A stretch of DNA of 35,123 nucleotides from a virus. The position numbers and the translations under genes are program-made. The notes under the pieces were generated by a model. That model ran no database searches and was not told where the DNA came from. It was given only the letters and a program-made list of their open reading frames with translations. Where the stretch lies: the IMG/VR virus record IMGVR_UViG_3300048592_000460, positions 1 to 35,123 of that record; one strand, given 5' to 3'. How positions within the stretch are numbered: position 1 is the first letter of the stretch; the number at the start of each line of letters is the position of its first letter. Shown piece by piece: positions 24,124-31,363 of this stretch.

Positions 24124-24680
24124 TCGATTTCCTGAAAGCCTACCTGCAAGCATGGCGCGAGGAGAAGGCCCTCATCGCGGAATACGACCGGCGCCGGAGA
24201 GAACAGCAAAACAACCCACCACCCACTGCCATGGTCGATTTCAAAACGTTCGAAGAATTTTTCGAGTCCATGAAGGACACTGTCGGGATCAAACATTTCA
24301 AATGTGAGGAATTCACCGCATACTTCCACGTGACCCGCCGCGGCGTGAAAAACTCACAGCCTCCGCGGGAAATGTGGGGAAACATCACGCCCACCCTCAA
24401 GATCGTCGACGACCTCCGCGGATACCTGAACCGGCCGATCGTGCTGCTCTCCAGCTACCGCTCACCGGAATACAACCGGGCGATCGGGGACGCGGCACCC
24501 AAGTCCCTCCACATGCAGTTCAAGGCGCTCGACATCGCCGTGGCAGGCGTGGCGCCCCACACGATTTTCAGGATACTCAAAGAGTGGCGCGATCAAGGGA
24601 AGTTCAAAGGTGGGCTCGGATTGTATCAGACCTTTGTGCACGTGGACACCCGCGGGAGCAACGCCACCTGGGGCGAGTGA
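24120..24680 (+). CDS. Endolysin, peptidase M15 family
   Basis: This encodes 186 residues from ATG 24120 in overlap with the holin stop; ATG 24108 is less likely. The C-terminal two thirds fit Peptidase_M15_3 (D-Ala-D-Ala carboxypeptidase-like cell-wall enzymes): LNRPIVLLSSYRSPEYNRAIG near residues 100-120, SLHMQFKALDI (His and Asp zinc ligands) near 128-138, and FVHVDTRG (third ligand His) near 170-177. It would cut peptide cross-links in murein. The N-terminus is a charged helix without a signal peptide, so it needs the holin. No spanin gene is evident. Confidence 0.85.
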   Translation: MIDFLKAYLQAWREEKALIAEYDRRRREQQNNPPPTAMVDFKTFEEFFESMKDTVGIKHFKCEEFTAYFHVTRRGVKNSQPPREMWGNITPTLKIVDDLRGYLNRPIVLLSSYRSPEYNRAIGDAAPKSLHMQFKALDIAVAGVAPHTIFRILKEWRDQGKFKGGLGLYQTFVHVDTRGSNATWGE

Positions 24681-24687
24681 AGACCGG

Positions 24688-25188
24688 CTAGACTATCAGA
24701 ACGTTCCGAAAAGTTCCGACGAAATGGGCTTTTTGCATCATTCTATAGCCCGAAAAAAGCCGCAAACCGTTCATTTTTCGTTCGCACGGCAATGGGTTCT
24801 CGTTTCGAATGCGGGTGATCTCCGCGCCTAGTTTGGGCAGTTTCTTGGTATCCACGTGAGGCATGAACGCCGAAATTTTGGGTCTGGCAAGGTTCACCAG
24901 TTCTTCCATGATCCGCCCCATCCCCGGGTCAGTTTCGGCAATTTTTGAAAGCTCCATGGCAGTCGGAGAGATGGCGGATTGCTGCCAGTCCATCGGATTG
25001 AGATCCAAGGTGAGAGCATCATTGAGCTTGTCTATCAGATCCGGGGTAAGCCTCACGACTTCACCTTTCAACAGCTTCGAAATGTGGGAACGATGGTAAC
25101 CGATTTTCGCGGCAAGCTGGCTTTGGTTCATCTTCTTCGCCTTCAGGGCGATCTGGATCTTGTTGATCAAATGCGTGGTAATTTTCAC
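24688..25188 (-). CDS. XRE-family repressor (CI-like)
   Basis: This encodes 166 residues from GTG 25188; TTG 25248 would add 20 residues. An HTH_XRE domain lies in the first 60 residues: LINKIQIALKAKKMNQSQLAAKIGYHRSHISKLLKGE. The rest is a helical dimerisation or regulatory part (ISPTAMELSKIAETDPG and a long polar end), without a LexA-type Ser/Lys protease motif. It converges on the lysis genes and diverges from the early operon, the place of a lysogeny repressor. The intervening region contains a likely promoter and inverted repeats it may bind. Without an integrase gene, lysogeny would have to be extrachromosomal or depend on host functions. Confidence 0.8.
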   Translation of the reverse strand: MKITTHLINKIQIALKAKKMNQSQLAAKIGYHRSHISKLLKGEVVRLTPDLIDKLNDALTLDLNPMDWQQSAISPTAMELSKIAETDPGMGRIMEELVNLARPKISAFMPHVDTKKLPKLGAEITRIRNENPLPCERKMNGLRLFSGYRMMQKAHFVGTFRNVLIV

Positions 25189-25272
25189 GGTTTTCTCGAG
25201 TTGGGGATTTTCTGAACGCGCCGAGGGGGTAAATGGAAAATGGGACAAAGTGAAAATTATTCAACTTTTCTC

Positions 25273-25309
25273 TTGTAGAATCGGGCGGGACATGTTAAAT
25301 TCGGCCCGA
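25273..25309 (+). promoter_or_regulatory. Early promoter with overlapping inverted repeat
   Basis: TTGTAG (25273-25278), 16-bp spacer, TTAAAT (25295-25300), so transcription would begin only a few bases before ATG 25311. TCGGGC (25281-25286) and GCCCGA (25304-25309) form an inverted repeat over the -10 region, a likely operator for the divergently encoded repressor. Score against the sigma-70 consensus is moderate. Confidence 0.55.
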
Positions 25310-25310
25310 C

Positions 25311-25508
25311 ATGAAAACTCTGAAGGTTTACGACCACGCACACACCGCCGTCAAAGTGGCCGCCGCCCAAACAGGGAGGACCACGACCAACATCGCCTCG
25401 TCGATCCTTCTCTACCATTTCCAGCGCATTGCGGATGGAAGTCTTACTATGGGGGAGCTGCCGGCATCCGATTCTGAAGTGGAAACCGAAGAGGACTCCG
25501 AGTCATGA
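25311..25508 (+). CDS. Small ribbon-helix-helix-like DNA-binding protein
   Basis: This encodes 65 residues. The pattern KTLKVYDHAHTAVKVAAAQT followed by TTTNIASSILLYHFQRI has the short strand plus two helices of Arc/CopG-like regulators. The C-terminus is acidic and disordered. It is the first gene of the rightward operon after the divergent control region, where Cro-like regulators often lie. The promoter operator overlaps the start. ATGA overlap with the next gene. Confidence 0.65.
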   Translation: MKTLKVYDHAHTAVKVAAAQTGRTTTNIASSILLYHFQRIADGSLTMGELPASDSEVETEEDSES

Positions 25509-25729
25509 GCGCCGACCGACTCCTCACCTCCGCTGAGCTGGCCGATGCGCTGGGACTGCACCGCAACACGGTGAAGAAATGGCAGGCCGCCGGCACGATC
25601 CCCGTGGCGATCCGCGAGGGCAATACGCACCGCTTCGATCTGGCCGATGTGCGCAAGGCGCTGGCCAAGCGGGCCGCGAAGGCCGCGAAGACCAGCGGAG
25701 CGATGCCCGACAAGGTGCTCACCTTCTGA
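25505..25729 (+). CDS. MerR/excisionase-type helix-turn-helix protein
   Basis: This encodes 74 residues. The core LLTSAELADALGLHRNTVKKW followed by AAGTIPVAIREGNTHRFDLADVRKALAK is the HTH_17/excisionase (Xis, MerR-like) wing fold that bends DNA. In integrative phages it acts with an integrase, but none is encoded, so it is better read as a transcription regulator of the early operon. The start overlaps the previous stop (25505-25508). Confidence 0.75.
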   Translation: MSADRLLTSAELADALGLHRNTVKKWQAAGTIPVAIREGNTHRFDLADVRKALAKRAAKAAKTSGAMPDKVLTF

Positions 25730-25750
25730 TCTCTCACCCCCACTGTTCCG

Positions 25751-25972
25751 ATGACCTACCAAGAATACCAAGCCGAACTTGCTGCGATGACGCTCTCCCC
25801 GAGCGATGCCGCCCGCTCCGCGTGGGATGCGGCCTTGTGCGCGTTGCAATCCATCATGTTCGACACGGACGGCAAGCTGCTGCCAGCAGCCGAGATTTCC
25901 GCCGCCGCGAGCCGCCTGCACAGCTGGGCGACCGAACCGAAGGCCGAACCCGCAACCGCCACCACGCCATGA
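25751..25972 (+). CDS. Small early protein of unknown function
   Basis: This encodes 73 residues: helical, starting MTYQEYQAELAAMTLSPSDAARSAWDAALCALQ with tyrosines and alanines, Pro/Glu-rich towards the end. No motif. It lies in a run of short, overlapping early genes, which in phages commonly act on host processes. The stop overlaps the start of a small membrane peptide. Confidence 0.6.
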   Translation: MTYQEYQAELAAMTLSPSDAARSAWDAALCALQSIMFDTDGKLLPAAEISAAASRLHSWATEPKAEPATATTP

Positions 25973-26052
25973 TCCTCTCCGGTGCTATCATTCTTGTCCT
26001 GCTAGGCTGCTGCCTGCTCATCGCATCACTCAACGCATACCCAGACCACTGA
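25969..26052 (+). CDS. Small single-span membrane peptide
   Basis: This encodes 27 residues: MILSGAIILVLLGCCLLIAS then a short polar end. The core is a clear hydrophobic span with paired cysteines. The gene is translationally linked to its neighbours (4-nt ATGA overlap with the preceding gene, 2-nt gap to the next), which makes chance unlikely. It may be an early membrane effector, such as one for exclusion; that is inference. Confidence 0.6.
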   Translation: MILSGAIILVLLGCCLLIASLNAYPDH

Positions 26053-26054
26053 TC

Positions 26055-26270
26055 ATGAAAACCGTCATCATGCCACCCATCACCCGCCGCATCGACGGCG
26101 TGAAACGCGACACCTATCAGCCGCAGCGCCTCGGGTATCCGATCTATCACACGCGCTCGCCGCGCTCCAACAAGGCCCATCCGGCGCTCCGTGCGCTGAT
26201 CTTCGGAGGCTCTGCGCTGGTCTCCATTTCCACCATTCTGGTGGCATACCACTTTCTCACAACGCTGTGA
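26055..26270 (+). CDS. Small protein with C-terminal membrane segment
   Basis: This encodes 71 residues. A basic, proline- and tyrosine-rich N-terminal half (TRRIDGVKRDTYQPQRLGYP) precedes one membrane span (LIFGGSALVSISTILVAYHF). The topology is N-in by positive charges, predicted from sequence. It directly follows the membrane peptide, so the two may function together. No family recognised. The structured element in the following gap begins 7 nt after its stop. Confidence 0.6.
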   Translation: MKTVIMPPITRRIDGVKRDTYQPQRLGYPIYHTRSPRSNKAHPALRALIFGGSALVSISTILVAYHFLTTL

Positions 26271-26277
26271 ACCCAAC

Positions 26278-26341
26278 GGGGCGGATGCCCGAGACCGCAA
26301 GGATCGGGTGGGTCTAGGGAATCCCGAACAGCATCCGCCCC
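26278..26341 (+). ncRNA. Structured intergenic element A
   Basis: An 11-bp closing stem (26278-26288 with 26331-26341) encloses a small hairpin: CCGA/TCGG, a 2x1 internal loop, then two base pairs closed by a GCAA tetraloop. A short GGGAATCCC stem (26317-26325) follows. The same architecture recurs at 27650-27717. The sequence is not followed by a T-run, so it is not a simple terminator. It may be a cis-acting RNA element, riboswitch-like or a processing signal. Family not recognised. Confidence 0.45.
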
Positions 26342-26363
26342 ACCCCCTTTCCAACACAACACA

Positions 26364-26456
26364 ATGGCCGGCGGATGCGGATGCACCATGAAGATGGTTC
26401 TAACCAATAATGCCGAGTCGACCCGGCCACCCACTCTCCATCAACCAAAACCATGA
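26364..26456 (+). CDS. Possible tiny cysteine-containing peptide
   Basis: This encodes 30 residues beginning MAGGCGCTMKM with two cysteines in a CxC motif, then a hydrophilic tail. The stop overlaps the next start (ATGA at 26453). No membrane segment. Evidence is only the start, the overlap and the lack of another frame, so this is a weak prediction. Confidence 0.3.
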   Translation: MAGGCGCTMKMVLTNNAESTRPPTLHQPKP

Positions 26457-26725
26457 AAAACAGCACCATTAAGCCCCAGCGGGCCACCAAGAAGACGAGC
26501 GCGAAACCCGCGCCGAAGTTCCGCATGAAACTTGAAAAGCCGTTGGGAGGCAACGCGGAGTTTGCGGCCACCGCGATGCTGGCCGAGCTGCCGACACGCC
26601 TGCTGGCATCGATGTGCAAAGCGCACCAGGTGCCAGTGGCCAAATATAAAGACGACATGGTCGAGCGCCTCGCCCGCAAGCTGATCCTCGAACTCGGACG
26701 GCGCGTGATCGTGAAGATTCTCTAA
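26453..26725 (+). CDS. Small basic protein with SAP-like C-terminal fold
   Basis: This encodes 90 residues. The N-terminal 30 residues are Lys/Pro/Ala-rich (NSTIKPQRATKKTSAKPAPK) and probably bind nucleic acid or protein. The last 55 resemble a SAP/Rho-N-like helix-extended-helix: AELPTRLLASMCKAHQVPV then KDDMVERLARKLIL. SAP folds bind DNA. It precedes an OB-like protein and may be part of the recombination set. Confidence 0.6.
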   Translation: MKNSTIKPQRATKKTSAKPAPKFRMKLEKPLGGNAEFAATAMLAELPTRLLASMCKAHQVPVAKYKDDMVERLARKLILELGRRVIVKIL

Positions 26726-26771
26726 TTGAACCAGACACAAAAACGAAACCAACGAAATAACAGAAACCAAC

Positions 26772-27515
26772 ATGAAGCTGAGTGAAAAAAAAGGCGGGGA
26801 CTTTACACCCCATCCGGAAACGGAAGGCACCGTCAAAGGTGTCATTGTGGATGTGACACCTCTCAAAAAGGTGCAATCCGAATACGGCGAGCGCGATGTG
26901 TTCCGCATCGTGTATGAAACGGAGGTGACGGACGACGAGGGCAAGCGCTTCTGCATCTGGAGCCGCCCCTATACGCCATCGCTGAATGAGAAGGCGAACT
27001 TCCGCAAGGATGTGAAGAAGATCATGGGCCGCGATCTGACGGCGGCCGAGCTCGACGAGTTCGACACCGAAGGGCTGATCGGGATGGGCGTGAAGCTCAT
27101 CGTGCAGCACGAGGAGGGCAAGGATGGCAAGACCTACTCGGTGATCAGCTTCCTCGGTCCGGACAAGGACAAGGCAATCTTGAAGCCGAGCGGGAAATAC
27201 ACCCGCGTGAAGGACCGCGAGGAAAAACACGGCGGCGGATCCGCGGGCGATGGTGCGAGCTACCGCAAGGCACCGGCCGCGACCGAGGACGAAGGCCGCG
27301 CGGATTGGCAGAAGTGCAAGGTGCACGTGGGCAAGCATGCCGGCGTGGACCTGGGCGACCTGGACGAGGAAGCGGTGCAAGCGCTGATCGACAAGTGGCT
27401 GCCGAAGCACAAGGAGAACGCCAAGCCGAAGGCCGACGACAAGCGGCTGGCTGCCGCCCTCGAAGAGGTGATGGCGCTGCTGGGTGCGGGCGCGGAAGCC
27501 GAACAAGAGTATTGA
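26772..27515 (+). CDS. OB-fold-like single-stranded-DNA-binding protein candidate
   Basis: This encodes 247 residues. Residues 1-130 look like an oligonucleotide-binding fold: alternating strands VKGVIVDVTPLKKVQ, DVFRIVYETEVTDDEG, then FCIWSRPYTPSLN, and GMGVKLIVQHEEGKDGKTYSVISFL. This pattern occurs in phage ssDNA-binding proteins linked with recombination operons. The remainder has a Gly-rich linker and an acidic helix (ADDKRLAAALEEVMALLG), a usual partner-binding tail. It is upstream of clamp-like and RusA genes, fitting a DNA-metabolism cassette. Confidence 0.6.
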   Translation: MKLSEKKGGDFTPHPETEGTVKGVIVDVTPLKKVQSEYGERDVFRIVYETEVTDDEGKRFCIWSRPYTPSLNEKANFRKDVKKIMGRDLTAAELDEFDTEGLIGMGVKLIVQHEEGKDGKTYSVISFLGPDKDKAILKPSGKYTRVKDREEKHGGGSAGDGASYRKAPAATEDEGRADWQKCKVHVGKHAGVDLGDLDEEAVQALIDKWLPKHKENAKPKADDKRLAAALEEVMALLGAGAEAEQEY

Positions 27516-27580
27516 TGCCTGTAAGGGGGAATCAAACGGAGTTGATAGAACCGAAAGCCATCTATCTGCGGCGAGGCTGA
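27515..27580 (+). CDS. Possible 21-residue peptide (TGATG overlap)
   Basis: Reads MPVRGNQTELIEPKAIYLRRG from ATG 27515, with a start overlapping the stop of the upstream gene (TGATG), an arrangement typical of coupled translation. It ends before the hairpin at 27613 and may be a leader peptide for the structured region. There is no independent evidence for expression. Confidence 0.3.
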   Translation: MPVRGNQTELIEPKAIYLRRG

Positions 27581-27612
27581 CGCGCCAAAGAAAATCGATC
27601 ACCGAAGGAAAC

Positions 27613-27643
27613 GCCTCACCCTGGGAAACCGGGGTGGGGCTTT
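27613..27643 (+). terminator. GC-rich hairpin with GAAA tetraloop, terminator or attenuator
   Basis: A 12-bp stem (27613-27624 with 27629-27640, two G-U pairs) closed by a GAAA tetraloop and followed by only TTT. Together with element B (27650-27717), just 10 nt away, it may form an attenuator in front of the gene at 27737. As an intrinsic terminator it is weak because of the short T-run. Confidence 0.55.
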
Positions 27644-27649
27644 CCGGGC

Positions 27650-27717
27650 GAGAGGCGGACGGCCCGCACGGCAACGCCGGGCTCTGTCGGAGAAAGCAGC
27701 CTATGCGTCCGCCTCTC
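27650..27717 (+). ncRNA. Structured intergenic element B
   Basis: An 11-bp closing stem GAGAGGCGGAC (27650-27660) with 27707-27717. Inside is hairpin GCCCG/CGGGC (27662-27666, 27678-27682), a 2x1 internal loop and two pairs closed by a GCAA tetraloop (27671-27674), followed by CTG/CAG. Element A has the same closing-stem length, internal loop and tetraloop, with different bases. Conservation of structure with changed stem bases argues for a selected RNA. No T-run follows. Confidence 0.5.
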
Positions 27718-27736
27718 ACCCCAACCTCTTACAGCC

Positions 27737-28330
27737 ATGCCAACGATTGCCGAGATCCTCGCCGCGCGAAAGGCGGCTGCCGCGAAGCCTGCACCTGCAC
27801 CAGCGGCTGATTTGTTAGGTGATCCGATATCAAACCGTGTGATCGTGATGACGGAGGGTCCGCACTATGCGAAGCTGGTGGACTCTTCGGGACGGTTTTT
27901 GAAATGGTTGCCGAAGCCAGAGACGCTCGCCGAGCGGGCGGCCACGAAAGAGGCGATTGACCGGATCGATCCGCCGGGAAAGCAGGCGCGGGCGGTGGCC
28001 CGCGGGCTGGTGCTCAACAAGGACATGCCGGTGCCACCGCGCGAGAACCGCGGGCAGGCGACGCACATCAGCGGACCGGAGGAGCGGGCGCTGGCAGTCA
28101 CCCAGGGCGAGGTGATCGACATGACGCCAACGGATGCGCCAGCGGCGGACCGGCAATGGCACTCGGCGCTCGCCTCGCTGGAAAGCGAACTGTGCGTGAT
28201 GCGGGACCCGGCGGACCCGGAAGCGTGCTGGCTGGCACTGCGGAGTGCGGGGGCGGAGCGCCGGCCGCTGCTGCTGCACCGGCTGCCGTGGCTGCTGTGG
28301 GAAGCGCCGGGGAGTGCCGATCCGTTCTAA
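27737..28330 (+). CDS. Early protein of unknown function
   Basis: This encodes 197 residues. An Ala/Lys/Pro-rich leader is followed by mixed segments: VIVMTEGPHYAKLVDSSGRFLKW, ARAVARGLVLNKDMPVPPRENRG, and a Trp/Leu-rich C-terminus (PLLLHRLPWLLWEAPGSADPF). No catalytic motif, signal peptide or membrane segment. Neighbours are the OB-like and coiled-coil genes, so a role in DNA metabolism is possible. The upstream 220-bp gap carries a hairpin and element B, implying post-transcriptional control. Confidence 0.6.
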   Translation: MPTIAEILAARKAAAAKPAPAPAADLLGDPISNRVIVMTEGPHYAKLVDSSGRFLKWLPKPETLAERAATKEAIDRIDPPGKQARAVARGLVLNKDMPVPPRENRGQATHISGPEERALAVTQGEVIDMTPTDAPAADRQWHSALASLESELCVMRDPADPEACWLALRSAGAERRPLLLHRLPWLLWEAPGSADPF

Positions 28331-28350
28331 GCATCACCGAACGCCTGGCC

Positions 28351-28518
28351 ATGGACGCGAGAAACCGAAGGCATGCGCTGATGGGACCGAAGGCGGGGCA
28401 CTGCGAGGTGTGCCACTGGCGGTGGCGCAGGCAGCTCCTTTCCGGCCAGTGCGTGTGCACGGGCCACATTGATCTGACCTGGCGAGGAGCCGGGTTGTTT
28501 ACCAAACCAAAACCATGA
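28351..28518 (+). CDS. Small CxxC protein, zinc-binding candidate
   Basis: This encodes 55 residues from ATG 28351. CEVCHWRW and QCVC supply four cysteines in a CxxC-x10-CxC arrangement, plus His, with basic and aromatic residues around. It may hold one zinc. The stop overlaps the next ATG (28515). It lies 20 nt after the preceding gene. Function unknown. Confidence 0.55.
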   Translation: MDARNRRHALMGPKAGHCEVCHWRWRRQLLSGQCVCTGHIDLTWRGAGLFTKPKP

Positions 28519-29273
28519 ATGACACGACTGAAGCAACAACGGCCCTGATCCTATCCGGACAGGGGTATGAGATCGAAATCGCCCCCGAGGCGCTGACCAG
28601 GCGCGCGGAATTGATCGATGCGTCCGCCTGCATCACGAAGGTGACCAGCAACGATGAATCCGCCGTGGCGGCGCGTCACATGCGCTCGCTGGCCGCGTTG
28701 CGCATCGAGGTGGAGAAGTGCCGCAAGACGATCAAGGAGCCGGTGCTGGCGGTCGGCAAGCGGATCGACCAGGCGGCGAAAGCCTACCTCGATGATGTGG
28801 AAGCCGAGGAGGCGCGGCTGAAGAAGCTGATCGGCGCGCATGCCGAGGAGGTGGCACGGCTGAAACGGATCAAGGAGGAGGAGGAACGCCGCGCCTTCGA
28901 GGAAGCACGGCGGGCCCGCGAGGAGGCGGAGCGCGCGGCGGAAGCGGCTGCCAGCAGTGGCAAGATCGCGGATGTGATCGCGGCAAAGCAGGCGGAGAAG
29001 GAACGGCGGGAGGCGATGGCCGCCCGCATGGATGCCTCCGCGGAAGTGGCCGGCACGAAGGTGGCGGACGGCGTGCGGTTCGCCTGGGATTTCGAGGTGG
29101 AGAACGAGGATACGGTTTACCGAACGGCCCGTGACTTTGTGGATCTCACGGTGAAGCGAGCGGCGGTGCTGGCATGGCTGAAGGGCATCGATGAAGCCGA
29201 CGCCGATCCTGTGGCTCAAGCGGCCGCGTGCGGCATCCGCGCGTTCAAGAAGCCGGTGGTTTCCACGCGGTGA
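28515..29273 (+). CDS. Long coiled-coil protein, DUF1351/recombination-accessory-like
   Basis: This encodes 252 residues. The N-terminal domain (about 1-75) is mixed. A strong charged coiled coil occupies about 85-165 (EAEEARLKKLIGAHAEEVARLKR and EEEERRAFEEARRAREEAERA). The C-terminal domain (about 185-250) has FVDLTVKRAAVLAWLKGID and a DFVDLT stretch. This build fits accessory proteins that accompany phage ssDNA-annealing systems, though no RecT/Erf gene is seen. The family assignment is uncertain. Confidence 0.6.
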   Translation: MNDTTEATTALILSGQGYEIEIAPEALTRRAELIDASACITKVTSNDESAVAARHMRSLAALRIEVEKCRKTIKEPVLAVGKRIDQAAKAYLDDVEAEEARLKKLIGAHAEEVARLKRIKEEEERRAFEEARRAREEAERAAEAAASSGKIADVIAAKQAEKERREAMAARMDASAEVAGTKVADGVRFAWDFEVENEDTVYRTARDFVDLTVKRAAVLAWLKGIDEADADPVAQAAACGIRAFKKPVVSTR

Positions 29274-29303
29274 AAATCTCAGCAACTCTCAACAACCATC
29301 AAA

Positions 29304-30284
29304 ATGAGAAACATCACGAAATTCGACGCGGAGGTCATCACTGAATATCATCCGCTGTTCCGCAGCCTGCTGTGGGTCTCGACGGCCCGCAGCAAGGACG
29401 ATGAGCGGTTCATCCTGCAACACGTGCACATCGAGCGCGACGCGCTGAGCTATCACATTGTGGCGACGAACGGGAAGCGGATGCACGTGGGGACGTTTGA
29501 CCCGGGCATGTTTGACGATGACATCGCGGCCATCGCGCCGGGTGATTACGAGGTGGTGGCGAAGGCCGCCAAGAAGATCGTGCTGTCCGCGAATGACGAG
29601 GCAGGCAACTACCCGAACTGGCGGCAGTTGATGCCGGAAGACCTGCCGGTGGCCCGCGAGGTGGTGACCCGCGCGAGCATCAGCCGCCTGGGGATCCGCT
29701 CGGGCGTGTTGCTGGCTACCGACTTTGTGATCGAGGCGTGCGGATTTGGCTGCGGCTATGGCAAGGACGACAGCGTGCATGTGGAGTTTGCCAGCGAGCG
29801 CGAGGGCGGGCCATTCCTGATCCAGCACGAGCTCGGCAAGGCGATCGTGATGCCGCTGCGGATGGACAGCGATGGCGCGGAATCCGAAGCGGATGCCACG
29901 GCGGAAATCCCCGGCGCGCTCGATGGCGTGGATACTGAGGAACCCGTCGGCGATGATCCGGATTTCAGCCTGGAGGCGGAAGACGGCCCGCGCATCGTGG
30001 ATGTGGAGGATGAAGAAGCCAACGAGCTCGATGACTATCAGCTTCAGAACATGCTGATCGATCTGGAAAAGGGGCCGAAGCTGAAACGCCGACAAAATCT
30101 CAACGCGCTGCTCGAGCAGCACGGGCCGGAACTGATTTACAAGCTGGCCTCATACCGCGATTGGAACGAACCGGACAAGCACTTGCTCAAGATCATCGAA
30201 GACAAGGCCGAAAGCATCGCCTATCTCGACGCGCTGGCCGAGCAGGAGAAATCCCAACCGGAGGGCGACAGCGATGATTACTGA
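29304..30284 (+). CDS. Sliding-clamp-like protein (DNA polymerase III beta-type)
   Basis: This encodes 326 residues. Sequence features resemble a beta clamp: HIVATNGKRMHVGTF near residue 48, YPNWRQLMP near 108 (cf. YPDYRRVIP), and the C-terminal IVMPLRM near 189 (cf. MPMRL). It probably covers one or two of three clamp domains, followed by an acidic, disordered region and a helical end (PKLKRRQNLNALLEQHGPELIYK). A truncated clamp with an acidic tail may be a phage processivity factor or a decoy for host polymerase. It starts 30 nt after the coiled-coil gene and overlaps the next. Confidence 0.6.
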   Translation: MRNITKFDAEVITEYHPLFRSLLWVSTARSKDDERFILQHVHIERDALSYHIVATNGKRMHVGTFDPGMFDDDIAAIAPGDYEVVAKAAKKIVLSANDEAGNYPNWRQLMPEDLPVAREVVTRASISRLGIRSGVLLATDFVIEACGFGCGYGKDDSVHVEFASEREGGPFLIQHELGKAIVMPLRMDSDGAESEADATAEIPGALDGVDTEEPVGDDPDFSLEAEDGPRIVDVEDEEANELDDYQLQNMLIDLEKGPKLKRRQNLNALLEQHGPELIYKLASYRDWNEPDKHLLKIIEDKAESIAYLDALAEQEKSQPEGDSDDY

Positions 30285-30564
30285 GCACGGATTCATCGAC
30301 ACCGCGGAAACGATCGGCGAGCAAGCCGTGCGGCTGATGCACGAAGACGATGCCGCCTACACCCAGTTCGGCAAAGACCTGCAGGAAGACGCCCTGGCGA
30401 TTCTCGGCACAATGCGCCACCTGCTGACCGGCTACGAGATGCTCCATTGCGAGAAGGCGGCTGACCTCGACGATGCCGACGAGATCGACGTGGCGGTGAT
30501 CGAGCGGCTGCGCAACCAATACAGCCGCGAGATCGCGGCGTGGAAAGACGGGGTGAGTGCATGA
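30274..30564 (+). CDS. Small acidic helical early protein
   Basis: This encodes 96 residues that overlap the clamp-like gene by 11 nt. Helical, acidic, with segments EQAVRLMHEDDAAYTQFGKDL and AVIERLRNQYSREIAAW. No motif. The tight packing in the operon supports a real gene. The stop overlaps the next ATG (ATGA at 30561). Confidence 0.6.
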   Translation: MITEHGFIDTAETIGEQAVRLMHEDDAAYTQFGKDLQEDALAILGTMRHLLTGYEMLHCEKAADLDDADEIDVAVIERLRNQYSREIAAWKDGVSA

Positions 30565-30980
30565 ATACGACCAAAGCCGAGTGCAAGTTCTACCTGAATA
30601 TCACCTCGTCCAATTCGGGAGACGTGTGGCCATTTGAAGCCCGCGAACACCCGGAGATCGATGAACGGATCCGCGATTCCTACTATGCGGACGAAGACGA
30701 CGCATCATGCGGATTTGATATCAAGGACATGGAAGACCTGCTGAAGATCCTCAAGTTCTACGATGGGAAGTCAGTCCGGATGACGATGGGAGTGGAGGTG
30801 ACAACGGCGGAAGTCGAAACGTCGGCAAGCCTTTCCCCACAGTGGCAAGGCGGGGCAAAAGGATTTTTCCGCTCTCTTGAAAAAGACGACATTTCACCCG
30901 GCGCGGCATCCAGCAAGATGATTGCAATCGCTCATGCTCTTAGCCGGTGGGAGAAGAACCAACAGAAAGCGAAACCATGA
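30561..30980 (+). CDS. Acidic early protein of unknown function
   Basis: This encodes 139 residues from ATG 30561; an upstream in-frame ATG at 30540 overlaps the previous gene more. Contains DVWPFEAREHPEIDERIRD, many acidic residues (DEDDASCGFDIKDMEDLL) and a basic end (RWEKNQQKAKP). Possibly a DNA mimic or antirestriction protein by composition, though this is speculative. The stop overlaps the following ATG (30977-30980). Confidence 0.55.
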   Translation: MNTTKAECKFYLNITSSNSGDVWPFEAREHPEIDERIRDSYYADEDDASCGFDIKDMEDLLKILKFYDGKSVRMTMGVEVTTAEVETSASLSPQWQGGAKGFFRSLEKDDISPGAASSKMIAIAHALSRWEKNQQKAKP

Positions 30981-31363
30981 ATACGCACGAATCACAACCC
31001 ATCACCGTTGGAAACCCGCGCAACGTGCCGCTGCTGGCCTATCACCGACACGCCATGACTGCCTGCATCGATGCGATGTGGGACGATCCTGTGATGTCTC
31101 CACATCGCAAAGAGATCGAGCCGATCTTTGCCCAGCTCGCCATCGATGATGACATCGATTCCGCGATTGAGGATGCTTGTGAATACTTCCTCGACGGCGT
31201 GTTCGATGACGAGCACCAAGCAGCGCAGTGGAAGACCGCCATGGAGCACTGCGAAGGATGGATACGCGAATACTCGGAACTTTGGCTGAAGCTGAACCGG
31301 GCCGAACTGAAGGAGATGGAGCGCATTCTATCAAAACTCGACAAGGAAAAGACAAAGCCATGA
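30977..31363 (+). CDS. Acidic helical early protein of unknown function
   Basis: This encodes 128 residues from ATG 30977. The pattern is helical and acidic (IEPIFAQLAIDDDIDSAIEDA, EYFLDGVFDDE), then a basic helix ending in LKEMERILSKLDKEKTKP. No motif. It is translationally coupled on both sides, with RusA following (ATGA at 31360), so it belongs to the recombination operon. Confidence 0.55.
   Translation: MNTHESQPITVGNPRNVPLLAYHRHAMTACIDAMWDDPVMSPHRKEIEPIFAQLAIDDDIDSAIEDACEYFLDGVFDDEHQAAQWKTAMEHCEGWIREYSELWLKLNRAELKEMERILSKLDKEKTKP

Noticed and set aside
26278-26341. Hammerhead, twister or HDV-like ribozyme in the structured elements
   Set aside because: Catalytic core sequences of these classes could not be matched; only structure is reported.
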